A stretch of 64,000 bases of DNA. It comes from Rusavskia elegans. Lineage: Eukaryota > Ascomycota > Lecanoromycetes > Teloschistales > Teloschistaceae. Where the stretch lies: contig SAUG01000159.1 in assembly GCA_011316305.1 (NCBI GenBank), positions 42,884-106,883 of the forward strand, given 5' to 3'. A program made the position numbers and the translations under genes. Below are positions 1-11,104 of this stretch, in pieces; position 1 is the stretch's first letter; each line of letters opens with the position of its first letter. The notes under the pieces are model-generated. The model was not told the origin of the DNA. It ran no database searches and worked only from the letters and a program-made list of their open reading frames with translations.

Positions 1-1
1 T

Positions 2-118
2 GTTGTGCCTTGGTCTCGTTGTGAGGTTTCTTTCAAAGGAGGTGCTGAGGCTAAAGATGCGATTATGCAGGCCCCGCGTTGGTCTCCTTGGCAGACTGAC
101 CCTGCTAGTGGGGCTTAG
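2..118 (+). CDS. 3' end of a cut-off protein-coding gene (C-terminus only)
   Basis: Reading frame 2 is open from the window edge to a TAG at 116-118 and gives 38 residues ending in DPASGA. Composition is protein-like (Trp, Pro, Lys and Glu mixed, no low complexity), which is why I keep it as a probable C-terminus. No domain can be recognised from so short a piece. It could be a chance open stretch, because 38 codons without a stop is not rare. The upstream sequence lies outside the window. Confidence 0.3.
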   Translation, partial: VVPWSRCEVSFKGGAEAKDAIMQAPRWSPWQTDPASGA

Positions 119-1676
119 TAGTGCCCGTGAAGGCCATCCTAATATCGAAGAGGCATAGCGTGGAGCCGGCTCAAACGCCGCTAAGGAGGCAACCCGCGTA
201 ACAAATCGATAAGCGTCTTCTTACTCCGTAAACGCGTATTCATTGTGAGAATGCTTTATAATACTGCTCTATTATCACCGTAGAGTTGGTATTGTCCACC
301 AAAGCCGCAACAGTTTGGTGCTGGCGAAGACCCTAGCGAATCGAAGGTTCAACGACAGAGAATCGATGATAGACCCAAATAGGTCCGAGGCTCTAAGTAA
401 TTATATTATTGGAGTTTTCCCCCTGTAAACTGCGCTAGAGCACTTTTCCCTTCCTATTATATCTCACACTAGCTTAGTCGTTTACAAGTCGTTTACAGGC
501 GATGTCATGATCATCGTCTGTATTGATCACCATAAGGTAGAGGCCAGTAATTACTTGCACCAAACTGATTAATCGCACAAGACTATTATCAGTCGTCAAG
601 CTTCGATCAAAGAGTCTCTGATAGTAGGATGCTAATGATGAGTGTTCTGACCCCTGTACTACGGATATCATGGGAAAAGGACTCAAGCACAGCCTCCACG
701 ACCCGGGCTCTCTGACGACGCTAAGCTCGGATATAGCGGCTATCGCGGTCCAGAACACTGCGCGTCCCGACGTCATGTCATCAGGTAATCATTCTCCAGT
801 AGTCGAGGTATCGATATGTCCAAAATAGGAATATTCTGTTACTTCTCGGTATAGTGCCATCTACTCTCTAGTGGATCGAGAGCACTTTTGACATGATCTA
901 TTGCCATTTCGAATTGTCGATATTTTGTTACGTTAGCGAAACTTCTGTTATTGTTTACTCAACATGAACACGAAGAAATGTTTGCGCAGGCAGAAATGCA
1001 TATAGGTACTCAAGGGCAGGATAGAAGTATGATTTCGTTGTTTGTACAACGATAGTCGCGAGAGGATGATATGGGCTGGATCTTAGGAAGGATCCCGGGC
1101 CAAATCAGAGCCATGAATGAGTAAAGGTGGTTATTTTATATCGTTTCATGTTCTACCGCCCTTGCTCAATGCGAGTACAATCTGCAAGTTAAATACATAA
1201 TGTCCTGTTGCATTGTTGTTGTCAGCATGGACGATATCAGAAACGTACTCAGCAGTGTATCGTGAAAGAGCTCGATCGCGAACCAAGGGTAGTGATGAAG
1301 TGCCGCAATATATTGCATTCTAGGACATAGTTGTTCTGTTGGCTTGCTCGTCTGATGGATTCATTATGTTCATTATGCTCACGCCCAGAAGCAGACACGG
1401 CTTTTACCAAAGGCGAGGCATATGCGTTCAGCATGTGATGAAGCGGCTGAATAATTTGAATGTTCTCAACTTCTCGGTCGGGGCAAGTGCTATTTGGGGG
1501 GCTGGTACTACTGTGGTATCGCCACTATTGTATTGTCTTTGACTCATCTTTCCCACTTCTTCGTCCGCCCATTTCTTCCATTACCCATTACTACTGATAC
1601 ACCACGCATCAACTCAACTCAACCCGTTCTGCAGCTCATCGCGACTCTCACTACATATCTCGTGCTGATCGCAGCT
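119..1676. other. Intergenic, no supported gene
   Basis: About 1.55 kb without a convincing coding region. Open frames here are short, lack family features and show no paired splice sites. The last 120 bases before 1677 are pyrimidine-rich (runs of CTC, TTC and CCC), the usual look of a fungal promoter and leader for the gene that follows. Confidence 0.5.
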
Positions 1677-3566
1677 ATGGATATTCACGACTTCGCCAAT
1701 CACTTCGCACATCCCGAGCAGTCGATGTCATCCACCAATACGCCCTCAAACCTTGACATGGCTTACGCACCAAATTTCTTCGACACGGCGAGTAATGATC
1801 CCACCGCCAACCAAGATAACATCAACACAAGCCTTGATCCCGCCAACCCTCCAGTGGCAACCTCCACGGCTGGGCAGACCACCTCCAGTCATCAAAGCCG
1901 AATCCGAGATCCCAAAATCCTCGAATTGGCCACTTCGCTACAACAAGGCTTGGTTTCGCACGCTACCGACGGGCGGACCCAACCTGCATGGGAGGCCTTC
2001 TGCCAGTTCACCGATGCGTTGAAAGCTCGCAGCCACCACCAAGGACTAGGCTATCGCGTTGCAAAGCATCTGGATAGCTTCACCACTGATCCGAATGACA
2101 AAACCACACTCGCCGCTGACCAGCTCATGCGTCAGCTCTCCAACACTTTTATCAAGGTGATAGAAGAGAAAGAGCGTGCGCAAGAGGCCGTGCAGAAACA
2201 GAAAGAAGAGATTGACCGGCTCCGCAACGAACGCGACCAGTATCGTACCAAGGCCTTTTCTACTGACCATCTTGTGGCTCATGTTCAGCAACGGACGCAA
2301 GAACTCCAACAAAGTCTTCATGAAATTGGGAGACTGAACGAGATCAACAAGGGTCTCAGGGCATCTAATACTTCACTCGCGCAGCGCTGCAAAGAAACCG
2401 CACCCAGAATTCTTTCAAACGAGGAAGTCATCAAACGGTATGATGAAGTGAATTCCCATCTTACCAGCGTTCCAGCCACATCAGGAACGGCCCAGACCGA
2501 GGGCTCGCTGAATTCATCTTCTCCATGGCCACCGTCAATCATGACACTGCCAGAGCAGACTACTCAGTACCGCGGAAGCATCCAAACCAATCAGATTTTA
2601 GAATCATTCCAGCCGGGTCTGATTACACCACCAACCAGCACAGGCTCATCGCCTCTCACAAAAATCGTAACGCCTCACCATCGGGAGCCTCCCCTTCATC
2701 AATGCCGCAATGGGCGCATTAAGCATAAGGAAACTCCAACACAGGCGCTTCCATCCAATACGTTCGAAGGAATGCCTCGTGTCCCAGCCAGTCTGACAAA
2801 TATCGACATGAATGACGCAGCCTATGGCGGTGAAGGAGCTTCAATGGGACATTTATCTCAGCAAGATCTTACGGCCAAACTCCGCTATGCACTCCAGGGA
2901 TCCTCATCCCCTGATACATCCTATATTCCATGCTCAAGCTTTGGCAGCGAAGACGCCAACCCAGATCAGACGAGTATCCCCACGATACCAGGTAATACCT
3001 CGGGGCCAAACCAAGCCAGCCCATTTTACAACCACAACGCCCAAGCTCAACCTCAGTGGGCTGTACACCCTCCGCAACACAAGCAACATCCAGCAACAAA
3101 ACGGTGGTTGCAGAATACCGCTGGCGTCCAGCAGCAAACTGGTCAGAAGCGTGGCTCTGAATGGCTCAACGACGTCGCGCCAGCCAGTGGAGTACCACTT
3201 CCATCGAAGAAAGTGAAAAACGCGATGTCAACGGACATGGCTAAGAAAGAGCGAGCTCCGAAGAAGACACCTGTCAAGAAGGCAGCATCAAAGAAGACTG
3301 AGCCGAAGCGGAAAGCCCCAGGCAAAACTAAGAAGGATAAGGAATTGGAGGAGAGCATGTGGACGCCTGAAATGATTAACCTGCAAAGAGAGCTTCTCGG
3401 GCAACCAAAGGAGCCACCACCAGCCTCGGAGCCCCCGAAGGCGATGGAGACGATCACAATCCCGGAAGAGGTCGATAACGATAACGAAGATCAGGCACTG
3501 AGGGATCTCCTCGAGGAATTTAGAAACATGGAAGAGGAGGGAGCAACAGCTGCAGGCAACACCTAG
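1677..3566 (+). CDS. Hypothetical coiled-coil protein with basic, nuclear-type C-terminal region
   Basis: Single-exon frame of 629 residues from the ATG at 1677. The frame is open further upstream, but this ATG follows a pyrimidine-rich leader and starts a soluble acidic N-terminus (MDIHDFANHF). Residues about 1-100 are Ser/Thr/Asn/Pro-rich and probably disordered. Residues about 155-240 form a Glu/Lys/Arg/Gln-rich coiled coil. Residues about 350-500 are again low complexity, with many Pro, Ser and Gln. A Lys/Pro/Ala-rich stretch at about 520-565 (repeated KK, KR and PKK) looks like a bipartite nuclear localisation or DNA-contact region, followed by an acidic tail. I do not recognise the family. 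The architecture suggests a nuclear scaffold or regulator; that role is inference. Neighbours give no functional hint. Confidence 0.65.
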   Translation: MDIHDFANHFAHPEQSMSSTNTPSNLDMAYAPNFFDTASNDPTANQDNINTSLDPANPPVATSTAGQTTSSHQSRIRDPKILELATSLQQGLVSHATDGRTQPAWEAFCQFTDALKARSHHQGLGYRVAKHLDSFTTDPNDKTTLAADQLMRQLSNTFIKVIEEKERAQEAVQKQKEEIDRLRNERDQYRTKAFSTDHLVAHVQQRTQELQQSLHEIGRLNEINKGLRASNTSLAQRCKETAPRILSNEEVIKRYDEVNSHLTSVPATSGTAQTEGSLNSSSPWPPSIMTLPEQTTQYRGSIQTNQILESFQPGLITPPTSTGSSPLTKIVTPHHREPPLHQCRNGRIKHKETPTQALPSNTFEGMPRVPASLTNIDMNDAAYGGEGASMGHLSQQDLTAKLRYALQGSSSPDTSYIPCSSFGSEDANPDQTSIPTIPGNTSGPNQASPFYNHNAQAQPQWAVHPPQHKQHPATKRWLQNTAGVQQQTGQKRGSEWLNDVAPASGVPLPSKKVKNAMSTDMAKKERAPKKTPVKKAASKKTEPKRKAPGKTKKDKELEESMWTPEMINLQRELLGQPKEPPPASEPPKAMETITIPEEVDNDNEDQALRDLLEEFRNMEEEGATAAGNT

Positions 3567-4904
3567 TCCAAGAAGGACGGAGCGAAATCGGATGATACAA
3601 CTCCAAGGAAACATGGAGAGAGAGAAATAGAGAATGAACAGGTTGCGAAGACGAGGAGCGACTGCAAGAGGAAGATATTGGGCGGACACCTTTCCATTAC
3701 CAATTACCAGAATGTCTTGGCTGGAACTTACAATGTTGGAAAGGGCGTGCGAGGACAGCAAGCCAGTATTGAACATGTTTGTGAATGTGGAGCGATTAGT
3801 AGAGCCCTCTACTGGAAACATCGGAAGAATGGAAAAAGCTTGCAGAGGCCTGCAAGCTAAAAAGGGCTTCTCGTTGGGATTCTTTGTTATCGGCGTTTCG
3901 AATAGTTCATCTTGTCTTGCGTGCCAATCCATGTAAAGCCAAAAAAAAGTTGAAAACTAGAAAGTCTAAATCCAGATGAACTGTCTTCGTGGTTTGACCG
4001 TTTGAATGTCTGTGATACTGAGTGTAGCTTGATGGTCGTTGCCCTTTTGCTTCCGCCAAATTAGTTCGATATATTGCGGACTTTCCAACTCAAAATCTAA
4101 TGACTTGAACACACCCATAATGATAATTCCTCTTCTCAAGATGATGTCAAAACAAGTCTTCACGATGACAGAGCGGGGACCCCTCTGACCGAAACGAAAG
4201 AACGACGACTCTACTGAAGAGGAGGATAACAAGTTTCTCAACGACGAATAATTTATCAAAAAATACTCCCCGAAGGACCCACAACAAGCTGAACTACGTT
4301 CTCGCCTCGAAGCCGAGAGGGTCCCCCAAGCTACAGAGTGAGAAGTATATCGAGACCGCTTCATCCGGAGACCGAATGTGAGTAAAGAGCTACCTTACCA
4401 TGCTGTCCAGTTTTTCCAAGAAGTCTCGAAAATTACCCACTGAGCTTTCACGTTCTCATAGGTCGATTTATACCGACGACAACATCTGATCGTACCATCA
4501 TGATTTTATCGCAGATAGGATGTTACTACGTACCCTCATTCAACCAGGGTGTGTAAGGATAACAAAGTCATGTTACCAGGGCATCGATTAAGGCTTGACA
4601 AGCAGAAGTATTTGCTATGAAATCAGTATCGCTTCAGGGTACTTACTTGGCTCAAGTTTTCCGTTTAGTCTATACAAGGCCGCAATCCGCCCGGCCGTAT
4701 ACATAAGCTATAATGCGCTGAGACGCGGCTTGAATCTTGAGCATTCACCGCTGTGACGAAGAATCACAACGATACATTGCTTTGCAGCAAGTATGATGCA
4801 TCAGACTCCCATGCCTATGTCCATGTCCTTTCCGTCCCCAACTCCCTAGAAATACATACGTCCGGGTATCATTCGCTCATTTGAAACGCACAGGAACCCA
4901 CTCC
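3567..4904. other. Intergenic stretch with a possible gene relic
   Basis: About 1.3 kb between two convergent genes. Apart from the possible relic at 4201-4374 (listed separately) no gene can be supported. A 132-codon minus-strand frame at 3966-4364 overlaps that relic and has no recognisable features. Confidence 0.4.
4201..4374 (+). pseudogene. Possible relic of a charged helical protein, two in-frame stops
   Basis: The plus-strand frame starting at 4201 reads as a hydrophilic, Glu/Lys/Arg-rich protein (for example KKYSPKDPQQAELRSRLEAE) broken by only two stops, a TAA at 4249 and a TGA at 4339. Both stops could come from one C-to-T change each (CAA to TAA, CGA to TGA). The frame ends at GTGAGT, a good splice donor. 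I cannot name a family. The alternative is a chance frame, so confidence is low. Confidence 0.25.
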
Positions 4905-7900
4905 CTACCCCATAACCACATCTCCCTCCTCATCCGTCTCTAACCTCGACCTACCCACAGCAGCATTCTTCTTCTCCATCCCGTCGACCCCCCAAGCAGC
5001 TCGATCGTCCCTGCTCTTCTTCTCCCAAGAAATCTGCTCGGCTTCGACCCGCTTGCTCTCCTCCTCTCCATTTCGATCTGCTTCGTTCCTGACGCTCGAG
5101 TGGGCTGCGTCGACGATGCCTTTCCACCATTCTTCCAGTCGTCCTTTTTCGATGCATGACCTCAGAGCGGTGTCTTCGATTTCTAAATCTTTGGCGATGA
5201 CTGACAAGGCGTTATCGGTCGCGTCGCTGTAGCGCGATGAGGTCCTGAGAGAGGGCACGGTCGTGCCGACGCCACGGAGCGTAGAGGGGTTGGGCGGTGG
5301 ATTCTGGTCCCAGGAACCTGGTCTCGAGGTCAGTACTAAATGTCAAATGGGATTGTGACTGACAAGGAAGGGGCCATACCCGACTTGAAACCCTCTCTAA
5401 GTGTCTTGAAAAGTGCCGTGGCCCCCGCCTCATTCTCGACCTGTGTTTCATCCTTGAGCTCTGTGCGATTGATACTCGGCCAGTCATCTTGAATGATACA
5501 GCGCCGCCAGATGATCTTTTCGAGTAGTTCTTTGCTCGCGAGGTCTCCCGTGCTATCCGCGTGCAGACGCACCACCTGCAATGCGATCATGAAGCGGCAA
5601 ATAGCGAAGTCGCTATCGGGGTCTAGGCCGTCCTCATCCATGAATGTGATCATGTCAGCGAGATCCTCAGCATCGAGAACCCTTTCCTCCACCAGTCTGG
5701 CAACGTGGAGCTTCATCGCTCCGCGGAGGGCAGGCTTTCCTTTCACGAATCGCTTGCCATATTGTTCCATCACTACCTCGGTCTTTGCAGGCGTATCGTT
5801 AAGTGCCCTCCTTAGGGTTGGTCTCAGATAGTCATGCAGCTGTTCTTGGACAGAGAGTACTTCCAGTCTGCCGTCCATTGTGTGAAAGAAAGATTTCACG
5901 TCATCGGCTTCTTTTTGCTGGACACTGACAGCGGCCATAGTGGCTAACTTGCTGATACTTACTTGGATCTTCTTCGCCCAAAGGGTGTCTGCTTGCTTCT
6001 GGGCGGATCTCAAACCGTCGGCAGCAGCAGCATATTGGCCCTCGACAGAGACTTCGTTGATCCAGCTGAAATTGCTACATTCTGGATGATTTCGAAGAAA
6101 CGCCGTCAGATGGCGTCGTTGCTTACGGCCGTGCGTGAGCAGACTCGAAATCCGATCTTGGGCGACAAATCTTGCAAAGTATGCATTCGCCCACGCCGTA
6201 CCATATTTATCAAAGTACTCGTCCACAAATCCCTCGCAGGTGGCAATCTTCGTGCGCACCTCCTCCGAATTTTCGCCGGCCTTGACGAGATCGCTTAACT
6301 CCTCCTGTGATACCTGAATCTCTGATTCGAGAACTTCCGCAAGTGCGTCCATGTCTCGGTATTTTTCTCCCAGTTCAACTGCTGCCAACAATTGACCCAT
6401 CTCGGCGAGCCCCTTCAGGAATGCCTTCCTGGGATCACTAAAATGCTTTTCGAGGTCTTGGCCTAGCTTTCGAGTCCGGACTTGATCACTGGCTTGGAGG
6501 AATTGGAAGCGCTCGATTTGCGTTTTGCAGATGGCATCAATAAGACGGGCGTTCTTTTCCGCTATCTTTAGTAGAAGTTCCGGAGGGGGGCCAACCCCTT
6601 CCTCGTCAGAAGAATTGGGAGAAAGATCGCTTGCAAAGGTCTGAAAGTACTCGGCGAGCGTTTGGACGGCTTCACAGACTATGTTACTAGACGTCCAGGG
6701 CTGAGGCATGCCGTCGTATTCTTTGTAGTCCCTCTGCAGCAATCCCTCGAACATGGCGTCCTCATTGAATCCATACAACGAAGCGTTGCTTTGACGAAAG
6801 CTGTAGGCTGTCTCAAGTGCCATGAGCTGTAGATCATACGCTTGGCTGATGAGTCGGGCACGGTAGGCCGAGCTCATGGGCTGGCCGTCTTCGATGCTCC
6901 ATCTGTGAAGCGTATCAAGCGCCTTGAAGGCCCATGGGACCACGAATTCAAGTCGCCAAACATCTTTGATTAGCCAGTGCCGCACATGGTCGGTCTCATG
7001 ATGCTCCGGCCGATTCTCTGTTTTATCATTTTCGCTAATGCATTCCACGAGCTCGTACAACAAGATCTTCTCCCCTTCGTGGGTATGAGAAACCGCATCA
7101 TTATAGACGCGCCAGATAGCTCTCGCTGCAGCCATCTTCTCCGCTTCCCAAAGAAGCTTCCACCTAGTGACGTGGTCCAGAGGGTGACAGTGTTTCCTCA
7201 GGTGCTTGATCAATTCGGCCAAGGCGGTGGCACGTTTCTGGAGATGGTGTTCCATGCTTGGGCCGGCGGTAGAAAGGTGTTTGGACGAGCTGCTTGTAAT
7301 TGAACGACTGATACGAAGTGCTGCGTCACGCACATCCTCAGTCGCAAATTGCATTTCAGGTCGACCGGACATGTCTAGCAGACTTTGCTGAGACCCATAG
7401 AACACGGCCTGCTCGAGCTTGGTTTCCGCAGTAAGTGCTGTTCGGTCCGCAGAAGTCAGGCCCTCTTCAACGGACGCGACACTCACTCGGATAACACCAT
7501 AACCACGTATCATTATCGTACATGCCGAACCACGGTGATCCTTTTCCATGGCGTCCGCGGCGCACCCTACCATAGCATAGCCCTTGTCTTTGCGGAGGTC
7601 TAGAACATCTTGAAAGGGGTCGGGGACTCTCCGCGCTTCGGTCTGAAGCTGCGAGTCTGGAGATTCTTCAATCTCTTCAAGTGACACCAAGACCACACTT
7701 GTCTCGAAGACAATATAAGCAATCTGGCTTGGATCAGGAACGAGCAGCTGTGGTTTGGGGGCTGTTCCTGTTGCCAAAGCAGACCGGTAACACGTAATCG
7801 GATGAACGACCGGGACATCGATCTCGCCGTGTGTGATGTTGACGACATGTAGATTGTACTGCGTGGTGTTGACGCCTGACATGACTGTGAGTACAAGGAG

Positions 7901-9127
7901 TCTTGTTGCAGAGCTGGCCGTAGAGCTCGTCACTTCCTGTCCTGTCACCACTGCAGGAAGAAAGGCCAGGTCGAGAACTTTGAGAAACTGGTTGTCGCTA
8001 TCGCGCGGGAAGGTGCCTGTGTCCTGGATGGATTTCAGGAGCTGCGACTTGGCATCCACCTCGTATTTCAGCGAATGAGCTCCGTTCCAGTTCATGTCCC
8101 AGACCTGGAGTAGTCCCTTCGTTGTTCCAACGATGCACTCTCGCTGTGCCTTGTGTAAGAGATGACCTGCTTTGACCGCAACGACGTCTCTGAGCCATCC
8201 GCCACCACCAAAGACGTTCCTCAGACTACCGAAGATACCGCCAGCCTCGGCGCCGCTGTTAGGAAGGATCTGGGTGCCAATGCTGGCTTTGCCCTGGACA
8301 TCTGCAACAGTCAAATGCACAATCTTTCCTGAGGTGCAGGTAAGGAGAAACCCTTGTGGCTCAGCTTCCGTGACTTCGCTTATGTGTTCTCCAGCGGCCA
8401 GCCCGGTTACAAACCCCTGGGTGGCTTGTTGTCTTTGTCGCCCACGATCTACACTGGCCGCACTTGACAGGCTATCCCAGTATGAAACTTTGCCAGACAC
8501 CGGCATGATTATGAGCAGACCTGGCTCCGGGGATAACGGGACTAAAATACCCAATGGTAATGGGTCTTCTGAACTGTTGGCGACATGGAGAAGCTGGACA
8601 ACGATTGGTTTTGATGAACCTGTAGCGTTAGAAGCTTGCTTGTAGCGCCATATGAAAGCTTGTGTTTGTGTTATAGCAACAGCATAGCCTAGGCTTGGTG
8701 CGAAATTTCCATGCCATTTTCCCGAATTCCCTTGCTCCTGAAACTGGATGGGCGTCGTTGCCAATCGGTTCACAGCGTAGGTGTCGTTCTTGGTGAGCTC
8801 GATGCTACCATCGCCTCTGTTGCTTCTCCTTTCTCTCTCTGGCTTCCTACTATTTCTGTTTCTGATGGCTAGGCTGGTGTTCTCGCCGCCTGCAGGACTG
8901 TGACTTCCCGGTCGAAGGTAGCCGTTTGCTGCGGGCGAGGATTCATGGTTGTGCAGATGACCATTCGGGGACTGGTGGAGCGGCTGAAATGTCTCTGTCG
9001 TTAGACCCGACCTCTTCAATCTCTTTGGCAACTGCCGTACAGCGACAGAATCATCGGAACCCGTACGTTGTCGACGGCGAGGATTGCGCAACGCCGTACT
9101 GGCAGGAACTGTGGAATTGGAGAACAT
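4905..9127 (-). CDS. nup133: Nucleoporin Nup133
   Basis: Exons: 9127-5380 and 5317-4905, with a 62-nt intron (donor GTATGG, branch CTGAC, acceptor ACCAG). The splice removes the TAG that ends the first open frame and restores a Pro/Ser/Thr-rich stretch and a charged C-terminus. The product is 1386 residues, normal for fungal Nup133. The N-terminus (about 1-110) is basic and disordered. It is followed by a beta-propeller-like region (about 120-560) and a long alpha-helical stack to the C-terminus, with the family-type segment around HCHPLDHVTRWKLLWEAEKM. Known role: scaffold subunit of the Y-complex (Nup84/Nup107 subcomplex) of the nuclear pore, needed for pore assembly and mRNA export. The call rests on domain order, length and recognised segments; sister nucleoporins such as Nup155 fit less well. 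Confidence 0.85.
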
Positions 9128-9613
9128 TCTGGCAACAACAGCTTGCGCTTAACATGTCAGCTTTGAGACCATATATGACACGAATGATTGATGGAACGTC
9201 CTATTGATAATGAGAACAAAACTATTTACATCAGTTGTACCTTGTCGTCGACAAAAGTTCGCGACTGGGTAGCGGAGCTTTCCGCGCAATGTTTGCTAGC
9301 GTGCCCGAGCTGAGTGGCCTTTTTCACGCCTGCCTGCCTACAAGGAATATCAACCTGAAAATTGTACCAATACTCAGTTGAAAGGCTTCGTGAAATTCAT
9401 TTAGACTATTTCTGATGATCACTTGCGCTGGAGGTACTATGTAACTCCTTTCAAGCCATCAGAAGCTCTCGTACCCTTCCTTCAAGCTGTGATGTTGTCA
9501 TACATTCCTTTGCTCCAAATCAACCCGGTATGTTTTACAAGCACTGATGCCCAGCCCTGGTACTTGGAGTAATAGCAGGAGGTAGAGCAGGCGTCAGGTT
9601 AACGTCGCGGCCC
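9128..9613. other. Intergenic, promoter of Nup133 and 3' flank of the Stf2-like gene
   Basis: 486 bases between two minus-strand genes. I see no open frame, RNA gene or repeat here that can be supported. Confidence 0.5.
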
Positions 9614-10251
9614 CTAAGCCTTCTTCGCTTGTTCCTCCCCGTCAACGCTGGCAGTGCTGGTGCTATCGGCGCTCTCGGCTTTCTCCAAGCCAATGTGTTC
9701 TTCGTTCAGACCGTCATCCTGAGCCCCATGGAATTCCTCCTCGAACATGGGCTCGGCCTCGACCGTCTCGAACTTGGTCTTGAAGTCGGAGATGGCATGA
9801 CCGTGAGAGCTGCTATTGGAACGACGGCGGGCATTGGTGAAGTTGTACCCATAGTCCTGCCCCTCTTCGCCCGGAGTACCCCTTCGGAAGCAAGGCAGTG
9901 AGCATCCAGGAATAGACATGGCCAAAGCGTTGGACTCGGAGCTTACCAATTGCCCTTCCCTCCGCCTTCCTTCTTCACTTTCTTTGGGTCAGCGTCGACA
10001 TGACCCGACTTGGCGAAGTAACGAGGGAGATGGTCTTCAGCAACAGCGGTTCCGTCGGCAAGGGCAACATGATCACGATCATTCTGTTTATGAGAACGCG
10101 TCACTATTGACGATTGTCAGTGTTTCTAGCCCGAATGAAATCGGTATAGTGCAACGAGGATTGGGGAACAAAAAGGTCCGGATGTCAGCGGGCACAAGAC
10201 CCCAGCAAAAAGTGCAGGGGCGACATGGCTACGGTGGTGAATGAACTTACT
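9614..10251 (-). CDS. Stf2/HABP4-PAI-RBP1-like small hydrophilic protein, start codon split by an intron
   Basis: Exons: 10251 (single base A), 10103-9947 and 9881-9614; introns of 147 and 65 nt. Exon 1 ends GAGA before GTAAGT at 10250. Exon 2 begins TG after AATAG, so the AUG is assembled by splicing and the protein begins MTRSHK. Yeast Stf2 also begins MTR. Product 141 residues, very hydrophilic, with the family core GKGNW at about residues 48-52 followed by a PGEE segment, then RRRSNSSS and an acidic, Glu-rich tail. The second splice joins GNW to GTPGEEGQDYGYNF, matching family order. Family knowledge: hydrophilin-type proteins linked to ATP synthase stabilisation, mRNA binding or desiccation tolerance. 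The frame upstream of exon 1 holds no ATG before a stop (TGA at 10474-10476), which supports the split start. Transcript data would settle it. Confidence 0.78.
10104..10250 (-). other. 147-nt intron that divides the AUG of the Stf2-like gene
   Basis: Donor GTAAGT at 10250-10245 and acceptor AATAG ending at 10104, with a CTGAC-type branch sequence (ACACTGACAA) 17-22 nt before the acceptor. It is longer than most introns in this window (45-65 nt). The preceding base, A at 10251, and the following TG at 10103-10102 make the start codon. In the unspliced RNA there is no ATG in frame with the protein at this place. Confidence 0.7.
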
Positions 10252-11104
10252 CTCGATAGCTTCTGGATTGATATGGGTCTGCACTTGATCGAGTGAGGAT
10301 GGTTGAGCTGATGGGTGGGATGTTTGTGAGGATTGTAGATGGGGTTGTGATGAGTGAAAGAAGGGTCGACTACAACTTGAACAAGGGGGAGATGACGTGT
10401 GATTGGACAATGGATATTTACAGCTGGTCACGATCGTGATCCGAGTCGTATCGCGGCGAATCAGCGGTTTCGGTCAGATGACGATATGGTCGTGTAGTAA
10501 TCACGATAGTCGATATCTTGGTTCACAATCGCTGAAGATGATGGACTTGGACTGTTACGAAGCCTGCGGTAAATCAGGGACGAAGAGAGCCTGGGTTCTG
10601 GTAGTTTCGGCCACTCCTCCTCTGCGAGTCAGCTGTTCCTGGCTATCATCCTTCCCCACGTTTTACCCCACAACGTTATAATGATGGCTCACGTGAGAGT
10701 CTTCTCAATGTCGGTCGGCTCGGATTCTGGCGTTGAGTAAGGTACTAACGAAGCACAGGTACCTTACAAACTCCAGGCCCAAAGTAGGGAAACTTCTGAA
10801 GAGGTCTAGAACAGTGCTTTGGAGATATTCGTCTGACCTTTTCCCTCCACTTCCATCCGACGGAGCTCATCTACGGTGTACCTTAGATACGTTTCACGAA
10901 TCTCGACCCCGCGAATTCTTGGCATCAGAATAAATCATTAGCAATCACGACAGTCATGCGTGACAACAGAGAAAGGCCGTTTATCGGAAAATTGTTCCCA
11001 CTTATGCAGCCCTGATCTGTCCGAAAAGACTTCCTGCCCTCATCTCACTCTCGTGCACTGAAAATTCAAGTCCCTCCCTCGCAAGAACTAACTGCAACAT
11101 CACC
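10252..11104. other. Divergent promoter region between the Stf2-like gene and Dre2
   Basis: About 850 bases. The part next to 10252 is pyrimidine-rich on the minus strand and probably holds the non-coding leader exon of the Stf2-like gene. The part before 11105 is pyrimidine-rich on the plus strand (Dre2 leader). Short open frames here (10403-10681, 10733-10933) have no protein-like features. Confidence 0.5.

Noticed and set aside
3288..3932. 214-codon minus-strand open frame
   Set aside because: Lies mostly antisense to the Lys/Glu-rich end of the coiled-coil gene, where complementary frames stay open by composition; no domain seen.
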